Of a DNA stretch of 64,000 nucleotides, positions 1 through 8,538 are shown piece after piece. The DNA comes from Cupriavidus consociatus (GTDB taxonomy: Bacteria > Pseudomonadota > Gammaproteobacteria > Burkholderiales > Burkholderiaceae). The stretch spans positions 124,001-188,000 of the forward strand of contig NZ_JAGIQA010000013.1 in the NCBI RefSeq assembly GCF_017814975.1, read 5' to 3'. The position numbers and the translations under genes are program-made. Each line of letters begins with the position of its first letter. The first letter of the stretch is position 1. The notes beneath the pieces are model-generated. The model ran no database searches. It was not told where the DNA came from and saw only the letters and a program-made list of their open reading frames with translations.

Positions 1-1
1 T

Positions 2-1081
2 TCCCTAAACATTTCCGATACGCGACTTAATCAACTTAACATTGGCGTAGTTGGCGATCTAGGTACCGGCAAGACGCAGTTGCTGAAATCGCTCATCTTT
101 CAGATTGCTTCTGCCCAAAAGCAGAACCGTGACGTCAAGCCAAGATTCCTAATTTTTGATTACAAGCGCGACTACAGCAGCCCTGAGTTTGTGGAGGCTA
201 CAGGCGCGCGGGTGGTCCGGCCATATCGTCTGCCACTGAACTTATTTGACACCGCCTCCCTGGGGGAGTCCGTGGCGCCGTGGTTGGACCGGTTTCGATT
301 CTTTGCGGACGTACTCGATAAGGTCTACTCCGGCATCGGGCCAGTACAGCGTGACAAGCTAAAGGGAGCAGTCCGCAACGCTTATGAGACAAGGCTCGCT
401 CAGGGCCGTCCGCCGACCATCTATGACATTCATGCGGAGTATCGCGCGTTGCTTAGCGGCAAGGCAGATTCGCCAATGGCCATCATCGACGATCTCGTCG
501 ATATGGAGGTGTTCGAGAAGCAACCCGGCAAGACAATGCCGTTCGATGAGTTCCTCGACGGCATTGTCGTGATATCCCTTGATGCAATGGGCCAAGATGA
601 TAGAAGCAAGAACATGCTCGTTGCGGTTATGTTGAATATGTTCTACGAGAACATGCTTCGAACACCGAAACGCCCGTTCTTGGGCAATAGTCCACAGCTT
701 CGTGTCATTGACTCATACTTGCTCGTCGACGAAGCCGATAACATCATGCGGTACGAATTTGACGTTCTTCGCAAATTGCTTCTGCAGGGGCGGGAGTTCG
801 GCACCGGCGTGATCCTTGCATCGCAGTATTTGAGGCATTTCAAGGCAGGCGCTACTGACTACAGGGAGCCATTGCTGACATGGTTCATTCACAAGGTTCC
901 TAATACCACGCCGGCAGAACTGGGGGCATTGGGATTCACTTCGGATTTGGGTGAATTGTCTGACAGGGTGAAGACCCTGCCGAACCACCATTGCATGTAC
1001 AAATCCTATGACATCCCGGGTGAGGTCATCAGAGGTTTGCCTTTCTACGAGATTGATAAGGCTCGGTACGGTGGCGTTTAG
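2..1081 (+). CDS. HerA/FtsK-type P-loop ATPase, C-terminal part (5' end outside window)
   Basis: The reading frame is open from base 2 to a stop at 1079-1081, so only the C-terminal ~359 residues are visible. A Walker A motif (GDLGTGKTQ) lies at 53-79, upstream of the first possible start codon at 80, so the gene certainly continues to the left. A Walker B (LLVDEAD) follows near 720-743, then a GREFGTGVILASQ segment (about 790-830) with the position and character of a sensor motif. This arrangement is typical of HerA/FtsK DNA-pumping ATPases and resembles the C-terminal ATPase part of DptH, the partner of phosphorothioate-dependent restriction. That likeness is from memory and untested. The gene lies 20 bp upstream of vsr on the same strand, suggesting an operon and a DNA-defence or repair role. 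Base composition is less GC-rich than the core genes, consistent with transfer. Function beyond ATP-driven DNA translocation is inference. Confidence 0.72.
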   Translation, partial: SLNISDTRLNQLNIGVVGDLGTGKTQLLKSLIFQIASAQKQNRDVKPRFLIFDYKRDYSSPEFVEATGARVVRPYRLPLNLFDTASLGESVAPWLDRFRFFADVLDKVYSGIGPVQRDKLKGAVRNAYETRLAQGRPPTIYDIHAEYRALLSGKADSPMAIIDDLVDMEVFEKQPGKTMPFDEFLDGIVVISLDAMGQDDRSKNMLVAVMLNMFYENMLRTPKRPFLGNSPQLRVIDSYLLVDEADNIMRYEFDVLRKLLLQGREFGTGVILASQYLRHFKAGATDYREPLLTWFIHKVPNTTPAELGALGFTSDLGELSDRVKTLPNHHCMYKSYDIPGEVIRGLPFYEIDKARYGGV

Positions 1082-1101
1082 ACAGCTAAGGTGCAGGCAC
1101 G

Positions 1102-1542
1102 ATGGTCGATTTCCTCTCGCCCGCTGACCGCTCGGACAGAATGTCCCGAATCAGGGGTAAGGACACCCAACCGGAACTAGCATTGCGAAAAGTTCTGCAT
1201 CGACTCGGTCTGCGCTATCGGCTGCACGGGGCTGGCCTACCTGGAAAGCCTGATCTGGTGTTACCCCGCTATAGGACGGTGGTGTTTGTACACGGGTGCT
1301 TTTGGCATCGGCATGTGGGATGCAAGATTGCGACGATTCCCAAGTCCAATACATCGTTTTGGATCGAGAAGTTTGAGCGAAACGTCGCTCGCGACAAGCG
1401 CGTTTCATTGTCACTAAGGGAGGCGGGCTGGACGGTGCTTGTTGTCTGGGAGTGTGAGCTCGCATCCACAGAAAAGGCGAATGCAACGGGCGAACGACTA
1501 GCCGCTGTGATACGAAGCACCGTGCCATTGAAGAGCGTGTAG
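1102..1542 (+). CDS. vsr: Vsr-type very short patch repair endonuclease
   Basis: The 146-residue product matches the full length of Vsr, the nickase that cuts 5' of the T in T:G mismatches arising from deamination of 5-methylcytosine. Key residues sit where they do in E. coli Vsr: E25, catalytic D51 in PGKPD, H64, C66, H69, H71 and C74 in the HGCFWH..H..C zinc/active-site stretch, and C118 in VWEC. Vsr genes normally accompany a Dcm-type cytosine methyltransferase. None is visible here, so one may lie left of the window or this copy may serve as a nuclease of a defence module. It follows the HerA-type ATPase gene by 20 bp on the same strand and is probably co-transcribed with it. Confidence 0.93.
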   Translation: MVDFLSPADRSDRMSRIRGKDTQPELALRKVLHRLGLRYRLHGAGLPGKPDLVLPRYRTVVFVHGCFWHRHVGCKIATIPKSNTSFWIEKFERNVARDKRVSLSLREAGWTVLVVWECELASTEKANATGERLAAVIRSTVPLKSV

Positions 1543-1868
1543 ATGTGGAGCGACGGATGCGTTTCTTCTACTACAAGTAGAACTTGAGACTTTGCCGCAT
1601 TGTCTTGTGAGGGCTGTCCGGCGAGACTGACAGTGTCGCCAACGCAATGGCTGACCAGGTTTGACAGCCTGTCCCATATAAAGCGGACGAAGCAGATAGC
1701 GGTATCCTCTCGTCCGTGCGCCTTCGCACGTCCTCCGGGCGGGCCTTGGCAGGGGAGCCAAATGGCTCGCCGGTTTGTATGTGGCCGGTCTGTCAATCCT
1801 GCTTCGTGCCCGCCCACCCCGGTTGACAGCGGACAGCGGGCCTCTATCCCACATATACGGAGGTCGCA
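1543..1868. other. intergenic stretch between vsr and the DUF1484-like gene
   Basis: No convincing gene in 326 bp. Two TTGACA hexamers occur, at 1661-1666 and 1823-1828, each followed by related sequence ending in cCCAtAT-A, which looks like a duplicated promoter segment. The second lies just upstream of the next gene. Confidence 0.5.
1823..1850 (+). promoter_or_regulatory. putative sigma70 promoter of the DUF1484-like gene
   Basis: A perfect -35 TTGACA at 1823-1828 is followed after 16 bp by a weak -10 (TATCCC, 1845-1850). A strong ribosome binding site (GGAGG) lies just before the ATG at 1869. The -10 assignment is tentative. Confidence 0.4.
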
Positions 1869-2198
1869 ATGACTAGCACCACCCCGGCTCCCCAAGAGCT
1901 CACTCTCGCCCAAAAACAAGCCCAACTTGCCGAAAACCTGGCCAAAACCGACCGCGCTCAGTTCCGCCGCCAAGCCAAAGCCGCCCCGCCCCCACCCAGC
2001 AAGGCCGTCACCCTAGAGGACCACATCCTCGAAGTCACTGACGACATCCTGCGCGTCAGCGCCGGCCTTCAGTCCGCCCTGACCTTGCTGGACCTGCAGA
2101 GCGACAGCATCCCCGAATGCATCGGCCTCCACGCCCTGCTTTCGCCGCTCAGGCAACAGCTCATCGAAAGCTCCGACCGCCTGCAGGCACTTGTCTGA
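1869..2198 (+). CDS. DUF1484-like small protein (full-length copy)
   Basis: A 109-residue soluble protein preceded by an excellent Shine-Dalgarno (GGAGG). The N-terminal half is a basic, Gln/Ala-rich helix and a proline run (about residues 10-47). The C-terminal half (about 48-109) is the conserved-looking part, with the phrase RVSAGLQSALTLLDLQ followed by GLHALLSPL and a terminal amphipathic helix. I associate this pattern with DUF1484, small proteins of unknown function in Ralstonia/Cupriavidus; the assignment is from memory. It is followed by a hairpin terminator. Its 3' 170 bp, terminator and following sequence recur at 8.2 kb and in part at 10.5 kb, which makes this the only intact copy in the window. 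Confidence 0.75.
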   Translation: MTSTTPAPQELTLAQKQAQLAENLAKTDRAQFRRQAKAAPPPPSKAVTLEDHILEVTDDILRVSAGLQSALTLLDLQSDSIPECIGLHALLSPLRQQLIESSDRLQALV

Positions 2199-2345
2199 CG
2201 AAGGGCAAGCCCGCGCAATGCGGGCCTGAAAGCAAAACGGCGCGGGCCAACTGGCCTCGCGTCGTTCTGGTTCTGGCACGGTGAAGTGCTACACGCCCAG
2301 GCCTTAATACTCCACAGCCGCTGAAGCGAAGGTACGAAAGCGCCC
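2022..2345. repeat. direct repeat copy 1: DUF1484 3' end, terminator and ydcF-like 3' remnant
   Basis: From 2022 to about 2290 this is near-identical to 8200-8472. About 2298-2345 still resembles the 3' end of the DUF218 gene as found at 10,660-10,710 (shared core TGAAGCGAAGGTAC). It therefore preserves an ancestral DUF1484-terminator-ydcF order cut short by the large gene that follows. Confidence 0.8.
2205..2270 (+). terminator. double-hairpin terminator of the DUF1484-like gene, copy 1
   Basis: Two adjacent hairpins: a short GCCCGCG/TGCGGGC stem just after the stop codon, then a longer stem built on AACGGCGCG...CGCG-CGTT around 2236-2267. The same pair recurs at 8.4 and 10.55 kb, where the second stem is a perfect 11 bp. 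Confidence 0.6.
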
Positions 2346-2428
2346 CCCGACCCCAACCGCCGCTCCAAATCCGCGCGCGCGTCATGGAATGCTGGGTACC
2401 CCTCTAGCACTGAGTGGATGACGCTTCT

Positions 2429-5400
2429 TCAGGTTCGCGTGCGGTACCGCACGCGCGCGCCGGCCTCCTCGACACGAAACATCCCTGCATACTTCGGGTC
2501 ATATGGATTTGGTAGTACGACGGCGGACGGTTGTGCGGACAGCGCGTTCTTAACGTGAACTAGAAGGAAAATTTCCCGTTTCCGTTTCCCCTTGGTGCCG
2601 ATCTCAAGCGCCAGGCGGATTTCGGATGAGCCCAGTGTAAAAATCTCATCGTCCCCTGCCGAGGCCTTGACCTCGACCCGGAACTGCTTTCCTTTCGCCG
2701 TAAACTGGAAATCGCAGCCGCGACCATCGTCGCATTGATTGAACTCATACACGTGCCGGCTATTCTCGGAAACCCATGCCGAAGCTGGCACAGCATCCTC
2801 TCCATATTGTTGACGCAACATTCTAAAAACATGAATTTCGCCGGCCAACCCAATCAATTCCTCGATAGCCATCGGCTGTCGCTGTGCCCGGCGCGAAGGG
2901 AAGGTCGGTCCATCATGTCGAGTTCTCTGTCTGGTCTTGACGGAGGAAAGGATAGTTGGCTTTGCGAGGTTAAGGGGCATCGAACTGGCAAGCTGCTCGT
3001 CAGTGATGCGCGCTGACAGAAAAGCCCAGAGTTGATTCAGGTTATCATCCGAACTATCAAACTCTTCCCCGCAAACCTTCACCACGCTGCGACGACGATT
3101 GCGCTCAGCCTTGATTGCCTCGAGACGGTTCCGAGCACTTGACACATCTTCGTCGGATAGATGGCATGCCGCTTGCAGGGATGCCAAATCCGGTGACGAA
3201 GCCAAGGCTGCCTCGAAGTCCGGCGTCGACGCGTGAGATACGCCGTCCTTTAGAATGGCTAACACATGAGCTTCAGACCAATCCCGCGTGAACGCGTCAC
3301 GCGAAAGATCTGGGGCTCCCGCCAAGCGGTATTGATCGATAAGAGGTCGCCAGTCTTGGTTTGTATTCTTTGGGTCGGACCTGAGCCATGCCGCGAGCCG
3401 CAAACGATCCACGCTCTGGGCAACAGTATCGAGCAAAGCATGGTTCCTGCGGCCGCATTCGTCGGGGTCCACATCAAGCGGAAGACCCGCTATCGACAGT
3501 TTCTCCCGGAGGTTTTCTGCCGATTTCGCATTCTGGACGCTGGATATCACCGCAGGATCGTTCAACCAACGCGCCACCAAGTCCTTAGTCAATTGCATTG
3601 CATCGTTGAAACTGACAGTCCACTTGGAAAGACCAAAGTCCACTTTGCTTATTAGCCTCTGGTACTCGTTGTACAGTTCCGCATACGTCCCCACGACCCC
3701 TTGTCGGATAGCATGCGCGATGACGCGCTTGATCAGAGCTGCGGCTTCCTCCAGCCCAGCGTGTAGTTGAAACTGCCAATTTCGATTGATAAGTTTAGGT
3801 TGGTGAAGCGTGTCCAGAACAGCGTTCCACCGAGCAAGCGAGGCTAATTCTCCGAAGGCGGATGAGACAGCAAGTCCGAACTCGAAAGTGTCTTGACTGT
3901 CCCGGGCAATCTGGAGGGTGCGCGGAATATCAATCCCGGGCAATTCCAGTATTGCGAGAGCGGAAGTTAGTTCTTCCTCCGTGCTTGCGTCCTGCAGTTT
4001 CAACAAGTCCGCCTCCGGCGAAAGCACAGCCACGAGGAGGGATATGAGCCGACTCATATGGCCGATATCGCCGCGTAGGTGCTCGAGGACTTGATGAACC
4101 TGCTCCGGCGAGATGTCCAGAGGTTCAAGGAATGCTGCGAGATCCTCTGGGGCACTCTCGACCCCACCCAGCGGGCGCAGGAGAAGGCGAAGCGAAACCC
4201 TGAAATCATCTCGTTCGAGCGCCTGGGCCAGCGCGTTGCTCAACTCCTCTGGGTGGGTCCGACAGTGCTCAGTGACTACCAGAGTCTTGCGTAGAGGCTC
4301 CCAGAAGGCCGCAAGCTGCGTTGTCGCGAGCTTTGTCTCTCCGCGCATTACTCCAACACTAAGGCTTGGAACCCAATCAATTCGGGCAGCCCGGAGTGTC
4401 TCCACGCGCTCTTTGAATGCCGCCGAATGAAGACCGCGACCTTGTGCGGCCATAACCAAGAGCGGACGTACCATCCAACCTAACTCGCTGTCTGTGAGGG
4501 AGGTTGCCCCGACACCTGTCCACGCCATGCCGTCAACATGCGGCACAAGCGATAACGCCGAGGTCAGTTGAATTCGAGCACCATAGGCAGATCCGAACCA
4601 GTCGCGCAGATCTTTGGCATCGGCTGGGCCGATGGTGACGACCGGAAAGTCAAACTCCTCCAACTCCGTGGTATAGGCGCCTGAGTCGGGAACGAAGGCC
4701 GGCGACTCAATGGTGGGTTCAATTGTGGAAAGTTGCTTATCGCGCCGCCGCACCGCCAGTCGAGGCATTTGAGGATGCCCAGTGGGCGGGCGGAACCGCT
4801 GCCAGGCGTCCCGCAACTGTCCAAGCAAGACATTTGAGTCCGAGACATCATCTCGACCTACTGCTGCCGTTAAGGCTTCGAGAAGGCTAGAATCATTCGT
4901 AGTCGTATGCGGATCGAAGAATTGCATCCCGAGCATACGTAGGACGTCAGCGCGATGCGGCGACTGAGCAATGTATCGGGCCATGGTCGCTGGCAATGCC
5001 TTGAGGTGAGCATAGTGCCTAGCTCGTCCCGCAAGTGTGTCTGCGGGAACGAACCATCTCTCGGAGGGGCGTGACCAGGTGGTGCCTTTGGCTTCCTTGA
5101 TCGAGAGCCATCTTGCAGACTTCAGAAAGTGCATGAGAGGACTCGTCACTTCCAGCCTACTCCACTGCCCTCCTTGCTTGGAAAGAACCAGCTTCTGAAG
5201 GCCCATGGCCCAGTCCGGCAAGCTCTGCAGCGCCAATTCGCTGAGTGCTTGGCGCGCGTTTCCATCCAAGGCGTCGAATTCAGCCATCCCTGGGAAGGTC
5301 CAGACGCTTCCGACCTGGTAGGGCTGGGGCGTTGTGAATGGCACCTTCACTTCGCTGCGTGCAGTGGCGGAAAATGCAGACCATTGATCCTTGGCCATGC

Positions 5401-7903
5401 AGGGAGGTGGGCCTGGCAGCCGAAACTCATTTACAGAGGCGCGGAAGTCGCTGGACCAGGTGTTGGGCCTAGTTTCGATGAGGCGCAGGCCGTTAAGGAC
5501 GCCACCGGCGATCAGCAGCGACATCTCCGGAGCGCCAACATCCCCCCAGGCAGGGTGACTAGGCGGCAAAAGTAGGCGCTTTGTGGCGGCATCGGCCCTA
5601 GTGGTCTTGAGGCTGTTGAGATAAACCTTTAGTGTGCTCCCAACTGTGTCCGGCCAGCCCTCGGAAAAGCTGGCTTCCTTCATAGGGAACCAGCCGCCCT
5701 CGCAAGGCACCGGAATTGCCTGCAGCAGTTTGAGAGTTGCATCCGCTCCTCGCCTACGGGTTACCACATTCCCCATCAGGCGCAGGGCCCATCCAAGAAT
5801 GTCACAGCACCTTGCGGAATGTTCCCCGTCGATTGGCTCGGGCAAGTTAGGCAGTAGTTGCTGAAGCACTTCTGAGAAGATAGTCTCGACACGGAACTGC
5901 GACACAAGCCCCTGGCCAAGGTAATTTCTGACAGGAGTTTGCATCGTCAGCCGATTCGGATCGTAGAGTTGAATCTCCTCGCTTAGGAATGCAACAAAGC
6001 GCTGTAACGATGCTGGAACCTCCGTTCCGGGCCCGTCGCTGCCGACGTCACCGTCATCCTGTGTGCCCTGTTTGGGTAGAAAGAACACCTTGGTTGTTTG
6101 CCCAGCACGATGCAACGTGCCATCGCTTCCCAGCAATACTGCATGCTCTGCCAGTTCTGCCTGACCTTCTGGCAGCAATGCGGCTACGTCGCGCCAGAAC
6201 GCGTTCCAGTCGCCGCGCGATACCTTTATCTCCGCCGCCGCCGCAGCGATGGTTGCCGCGAGGTCCGAGGCCAGAGGGTAGGCGCCTGTCTCTGAGAATC
6301 GCTTTCCTGCTAGATCCTTAATCTGCTGAGCACGCGAGTTGAAGCATTTATGAAAAATGTTAAAGGTCGCGTGTCGCCGCAGGACTTCCTCTGTGAGAAG
6401 AATAACTGTCGTCGGCGTGGGGATCAGCGATGTGAGATTCAATGGCGTCCAGGCATCGCCTTCAGCCAGAATGAGATGCTCGTCGCACAAAGAGGCCGAC
6501 GCACGCAATTCTGCATCGGTTATCAGTTCAATCCATCGATCGCTTGCTGCGCCGGAACCCATGGGCGCCAGAAAATCCAATATGGCGCAAGCTTCAGTTT
6601 CTCCCTTGCCCGCGAGTCTGCTCCTAACAACCTCCAGCGAGAGGTCCACGGCGGCTTCTAAGAGTTGTCGGTTGTAGGCGTCATCGAATGGAATGGACGT
6701 TCTGCTCATGTCCCCAAAAAAAGGGGCGTTAATGTGAACAGCGCTACCGGTGGTCACCAGCGTTGGTAGATAAATGCTGAACCTGCCCGTTTCTGGCTTA
6801 TCGCCGAGGCGGACGGCGACAGACACAGAAATATCAGTGATCTCGGGCCACCGCCCTGGGAGTGCTGCGACTGCTCTGCGGAAAGCGTCTGGAGCACTGG
6901 CCACATGCAAGTTTCGACTCCAAACGCCATAAACCCTCTTAGTGCCGCCATCGGCTACGACTACGCGTATGCCGCCCAAGTCCTGGGGAAAATCTTCTGA
7001 AGCTCGGGAAAAAGTTCGTTCGTCCTGACTTGTCGACGCAATGCGAAGCGTGCCGATTTTCTCGAGAAATAGAACGGTGTCGGCTGACAATTTCTGCATC
7101 CGTTCGAGTACATAGTTGCGTACCTCCTCAGATTTGAGGGGTAAGCGAACTACGGTCGAAAATCCCTGCGATTCCAGATAAGTTACCCGCGCGCTATCAA
7201 TCCGTGCAAGCGGTACGGGAAGCAGATAAGGAGAAAGGAAGCGGGCCTCCCCCTTGAGCCAGTCCATCCCTTTCCTTTGCACTCGCCCGCGGAACTTCGC
7301 CAGCATTTCATCGGACCAGTCACTGATGATCGGCTTACCGGAAACAGGCCACACCGGAACTGAGCCGTCCTTCGCTAAGTGCAAGATGGGTTCGCTGAGT
7401 GACGCCACTACGTCCGGACGAAACGCGAAGCAGTAGCCATCGAAAGAAGAGCTTCCTGCCGAGCTTCTGGAGTAAATTTCCGGGCAGCTGGAGATTTCTA
7501 GTACGCTTCGAAATCCGATGCCCTTGTTGCCGATGCTGGATTGCGGATCCTTATCGCTCTGACCAAGCTGTGATAACCGTTCGAAGTTTGAGGGGGAGAA
7601 GGGCTCGCCGTCATTGGCCACGAGCAGCGAGCCATGGGGCGAATCTTCCGGATCAAAGACGATATCGATGCGGTTGGAGCCGGGGTGCTCGGACAGTGCA
7701 TCATGAGCGTTTTGTATGAGTTCAATAAGGAAGCGGCCGTGGTACTGGTGCTCAACTTGTTGCGTCAAACTGTGCATACTCCGGTAGCTCGACACGCCCT
7801 CTGCAACTTCGGAAAGAAAAATGCGAACCTTCGCCCCCGTAAGTTCAGAGATATGTGTAAGCGCTTCAATCGAAGCGTTCGCGTTCTCAGTGTTCAATGC
7901 CAA
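2429..7903 (-). CDS. giant GHKL ATPase with C-terminal DUF3883 (NO VEIN-like) nuclease-fold domain
   Basis: The frame opens at 7999 (1,856 aa), but the ATG there has no ribosome binding site. A TTG at 7903 preceded by AAGGGG (1,824 aa) is the better start. The N-terminus is a GHKL ATPase of the sacsin/Hsp90-like type: N box ELIQNAHDAL, G1 box ANDGEPF and G2 box GNKGIGFRS, all within about the first 170 residues. Roughly 1,300 central residues show no domain I recognise. The C-terminal ~150 residues match DUF3883: GLAGE...HVYEFNQ..GRGCDF...FRVEVKAS, a D...ExK pattern like PD-(D/E)XK nucleases. The same two ends occur in plant NO VEIN and in bacterial defence-island proteins. It is encoded opposite to vsr and lies between two ~270-bp direct repeats. 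Role in DNA defence is inference. Confidence 0.82.
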   Translation of the reverse strand: MALNTENANASIEALTHISELTGAKVRIFLSEVAEGVSSYRSMHSLTQQVEHQYHGRFLIELIQNAHDALSEHPGSNRIDIVFDPEDSPHGSLLVANDGEPFSPSNFERLSQLGQSDKDPQSSIGNKGIGFRSVLEISSCPEIYSRSSAGSSSFDGYCFAFRPDVVASLSEPILHLAKDGSVPVWPVSGKPIISDWSDEMLAKFRGRVQRKGMDWLKGEARFLSPYLLPVPLARIDSARVTYLESQGFSTVVRLPLKSEEVRNYVLERMQKLSADTVLFLEKIGTLRIASTSQDERTFSRASEDFPQDLGGIRVVVADGGTKRVYGVWSRNLHVASAPDAFRRAVAALPGRWPEITDISVSVAVRLGDKPETGRFSIYLPTLVTTGSAVHINAPFFGDMSRTSIPFDDAYNRQLLEAAVDLSLEVVRSRLAGKGETEACAILDFLAPMGSGAASDRWIELITDAELRASASLCDEHLILAEGDAWTPLNLTSLIPTPTTVILLTEEVLRRHATFNIFHKCFNSRAQQIKDLAGKRFSETGAYPLASDLAATIAAAAAEIKVSRGDWNAFWRDVAALLPEGQAELAEHAVLLGSDGTLHRAGQTTKVFFLPKQGTQDDGDVGSDGPGTEVPASLQRFVAFLSEEIQLYDPNRLTMQTPVRNYLGQGLVSQFRVETIFSEVLQQLLPNLPEPIDGEHSARCCDILGWALRLMGNVVTRRRGADATLKLLQAIPVPCEGGWFPMKEASFSEGWPDTVGSTLKVYLNSLKTTRADAATKRLLLPPSHPAWGDVGAPEMSLLIAGGVLNGLRLIETRPNTWSSDFRASVNEFRLPGPPPCMAKDQWSAFSATARSEVKVPFTTPQPYQVGSVWTFPGMAEFDALDGNARQALSELALQSLPDWAMGLQKLVLSKQGGQWSRLEVTSPLMHFLKSARWLSIKEAKGTTWSRPSERWFVPADTLAGRARHYAHLKALPATMARYIAQSPHRADVLRMLGMQFFDPHTTTNDSSLLEALTAAVGRDDVSDSNVLLGQLRDAWQRFRPPTGHPQMPRLAVRRRDKQLSTIEPTIESPAFVPDSGAYTTELEEFDFPVVTIGPADAKDLRDWFGSAYGARIQLTSALSLVPHVDGMAWTGVGATSLTDSELGWMVRPLLVMAAQGRGLHSAAFKERVETLRAARIDWVPSLSVGVMRGETKLATTQLAAFWEPLRKTLVVTEHCRTHPEELSNALAQALERDDFRVSLRLLLRPLGGVESAPEDLAAFLEPLDISPEQVHQVLEHLRGDIGHMSRLISLLVAVLSPEADLLKLQDASTEEELTSALAILELPGIDIPRTLQIARDSQDTFEFGLAVSSAFGELASLARWNAVLDTLHQPKLINRNWQFQLHAGLEEAAALIKRVIAHAIRQGVVGTYAELYNEYQRLISKVDFGLSKWTVSFNDAMQLTKDLVARWLNDPAVISSVQNAKSAENLREKLSIAGLPLDVDPDECGRRNHALLDTVAQSVDRLRLAAWLRSDPKNTNQDWRPLIDQYRLAGAPDLSRDAFTRDWSEAHVLAILKDGVSHASTPDFEAALASSPDLASLQAACHLSDEDVSSARNRLEAIKAERNRRRSVVKVCGEEFDSSDDNLNQLWAFLSARITDEQLASSMPLNLAKPTILSSVKTRQRTRHDGPTFPSRRAQRQPMAIEELIGLAGEIHVFRMLRQQYGEDAVPASAWVSENSRHVYEFNQCDDGRGCDFQFTAKGKQFRVEVKASAGDDEIFTLGSSEIRLALEIGTKGKRKREIFLLVHVKNALSAQPSAVVLPNPYDPKYAGMFRVEEAGARVRYRTRT

Positions 7904-8035
7904 GGCTTTCCCCTTCTTTTGATTGATCGTCCTTGGGTGGCCGATATCCCACCTCCTGTCGAACGACGGGCAGTGTTTGGTCGCTCCGATCTTTGACATC
8001 GATAGAAGGAATTTGAACGCTGCAATTCATTTGAT

Positions 8036-8051
8036 ATGGGTCACATCCCAT
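8036..8051. promoter_or_regulatory. inverted repeat upstream of the GHKL-DUF3883 gene
   Basis: ATGGG-6-CCCAT lies in the AT-rich region upstream of the large minus-strand gene, near plausible promoter sequence (TTGTCA on the minus strand around 8056-8061). It could be an operator; this rests on symmetry and position only. Confidence 0.3.
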
Positions 8052-8080
8052 TATGATGACAACTATGCCGGAGTTTATAG

Positions 8081-8199
8081 AATTGCAACGACTTTCCTGA
8101 CCCCACCTATGAGTGGGTGCTCGGGAACTCTGCTGTCACGGCGCACAACGGAAGGCCAAGTTGGCAACCTGCCTATGATGCAGTCGACATTTACCGGGA
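8081..8199 (+). pseudogene. orphan coding-like fragment
   Basis: Between a stop at 8078 and the repeat boundary at 8200, one frame encodes about 39 residues of protein-like composition (FPDPTYEWVLGN, then HNGRPSWQPAYDAVD) with no start codon. It stops making sense exactly at the repeat junction. It is probably the 3' scrap of a gene destroyed when the neighbouring module was inserted. I do not recognise the family, and chance cannot be excluded. Confidence 0.3.
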
Positions 8200-8538
8200 C
8201 ACATCCTCGAAGTCACTGACGACATCCTGCGCGTCAGCGCCGGCCTTCAGTCCGCCCTGACCTTGCTGGACCTGCAGAGCGACAGCATCCCCGAATGCAT
8301 CGGCCTCCACGCCCTTGCTTTCGCCGCTCAGGCAACAGCTGATCGAAAGCGCCGACCGCCTGCAGGCACTTGTCTGACGAAGGGCAGGCCCGCGCCACGC
8401 GGGCCTGAAAGCAAAACGGCGCGAGCCAACTGGCCTCGCGCCGTTCTGATTCTGGCACAATGAAGTGCCCAAGCTGAAGCCTCAATACTCCCTCAAGATC
8501 CGGCCGCTGATCGCTGCAAGGGACTCACGCAACCGCAT
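8200..8538. repeat. direct repeat copy 2: truncated DUF1484 gene, terminator and ydcF-like 3' end
   Basis: Bases 8200-8472 repeat 2022-2290. The DUF1484 frame lacks its first ~50 codons and has one extra T near 8321 that shifts the frame, so it is a pseudogene. The terminator hairpin is perfect here (AACGGCGCGAG at 8415-8425 with CTCGCGCCGTT at 8435-8445). After it, about 8460-8538 aligns with the 3' end of the DUF218 gene at 10,605-10,680, running into the end of the aldo/keto reductase gene. Confidence 0.8.
8415..8445. terminator. hairpin terminator, copy 2
   Basis: Perfect 11-bp stem (8415-8425/8435-8445) with a 9-nt loop. It separates the dead DUF1484 fragment from the convergent aldo/keto reductase gene and may act in both directions. 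Confidence 0.6.
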
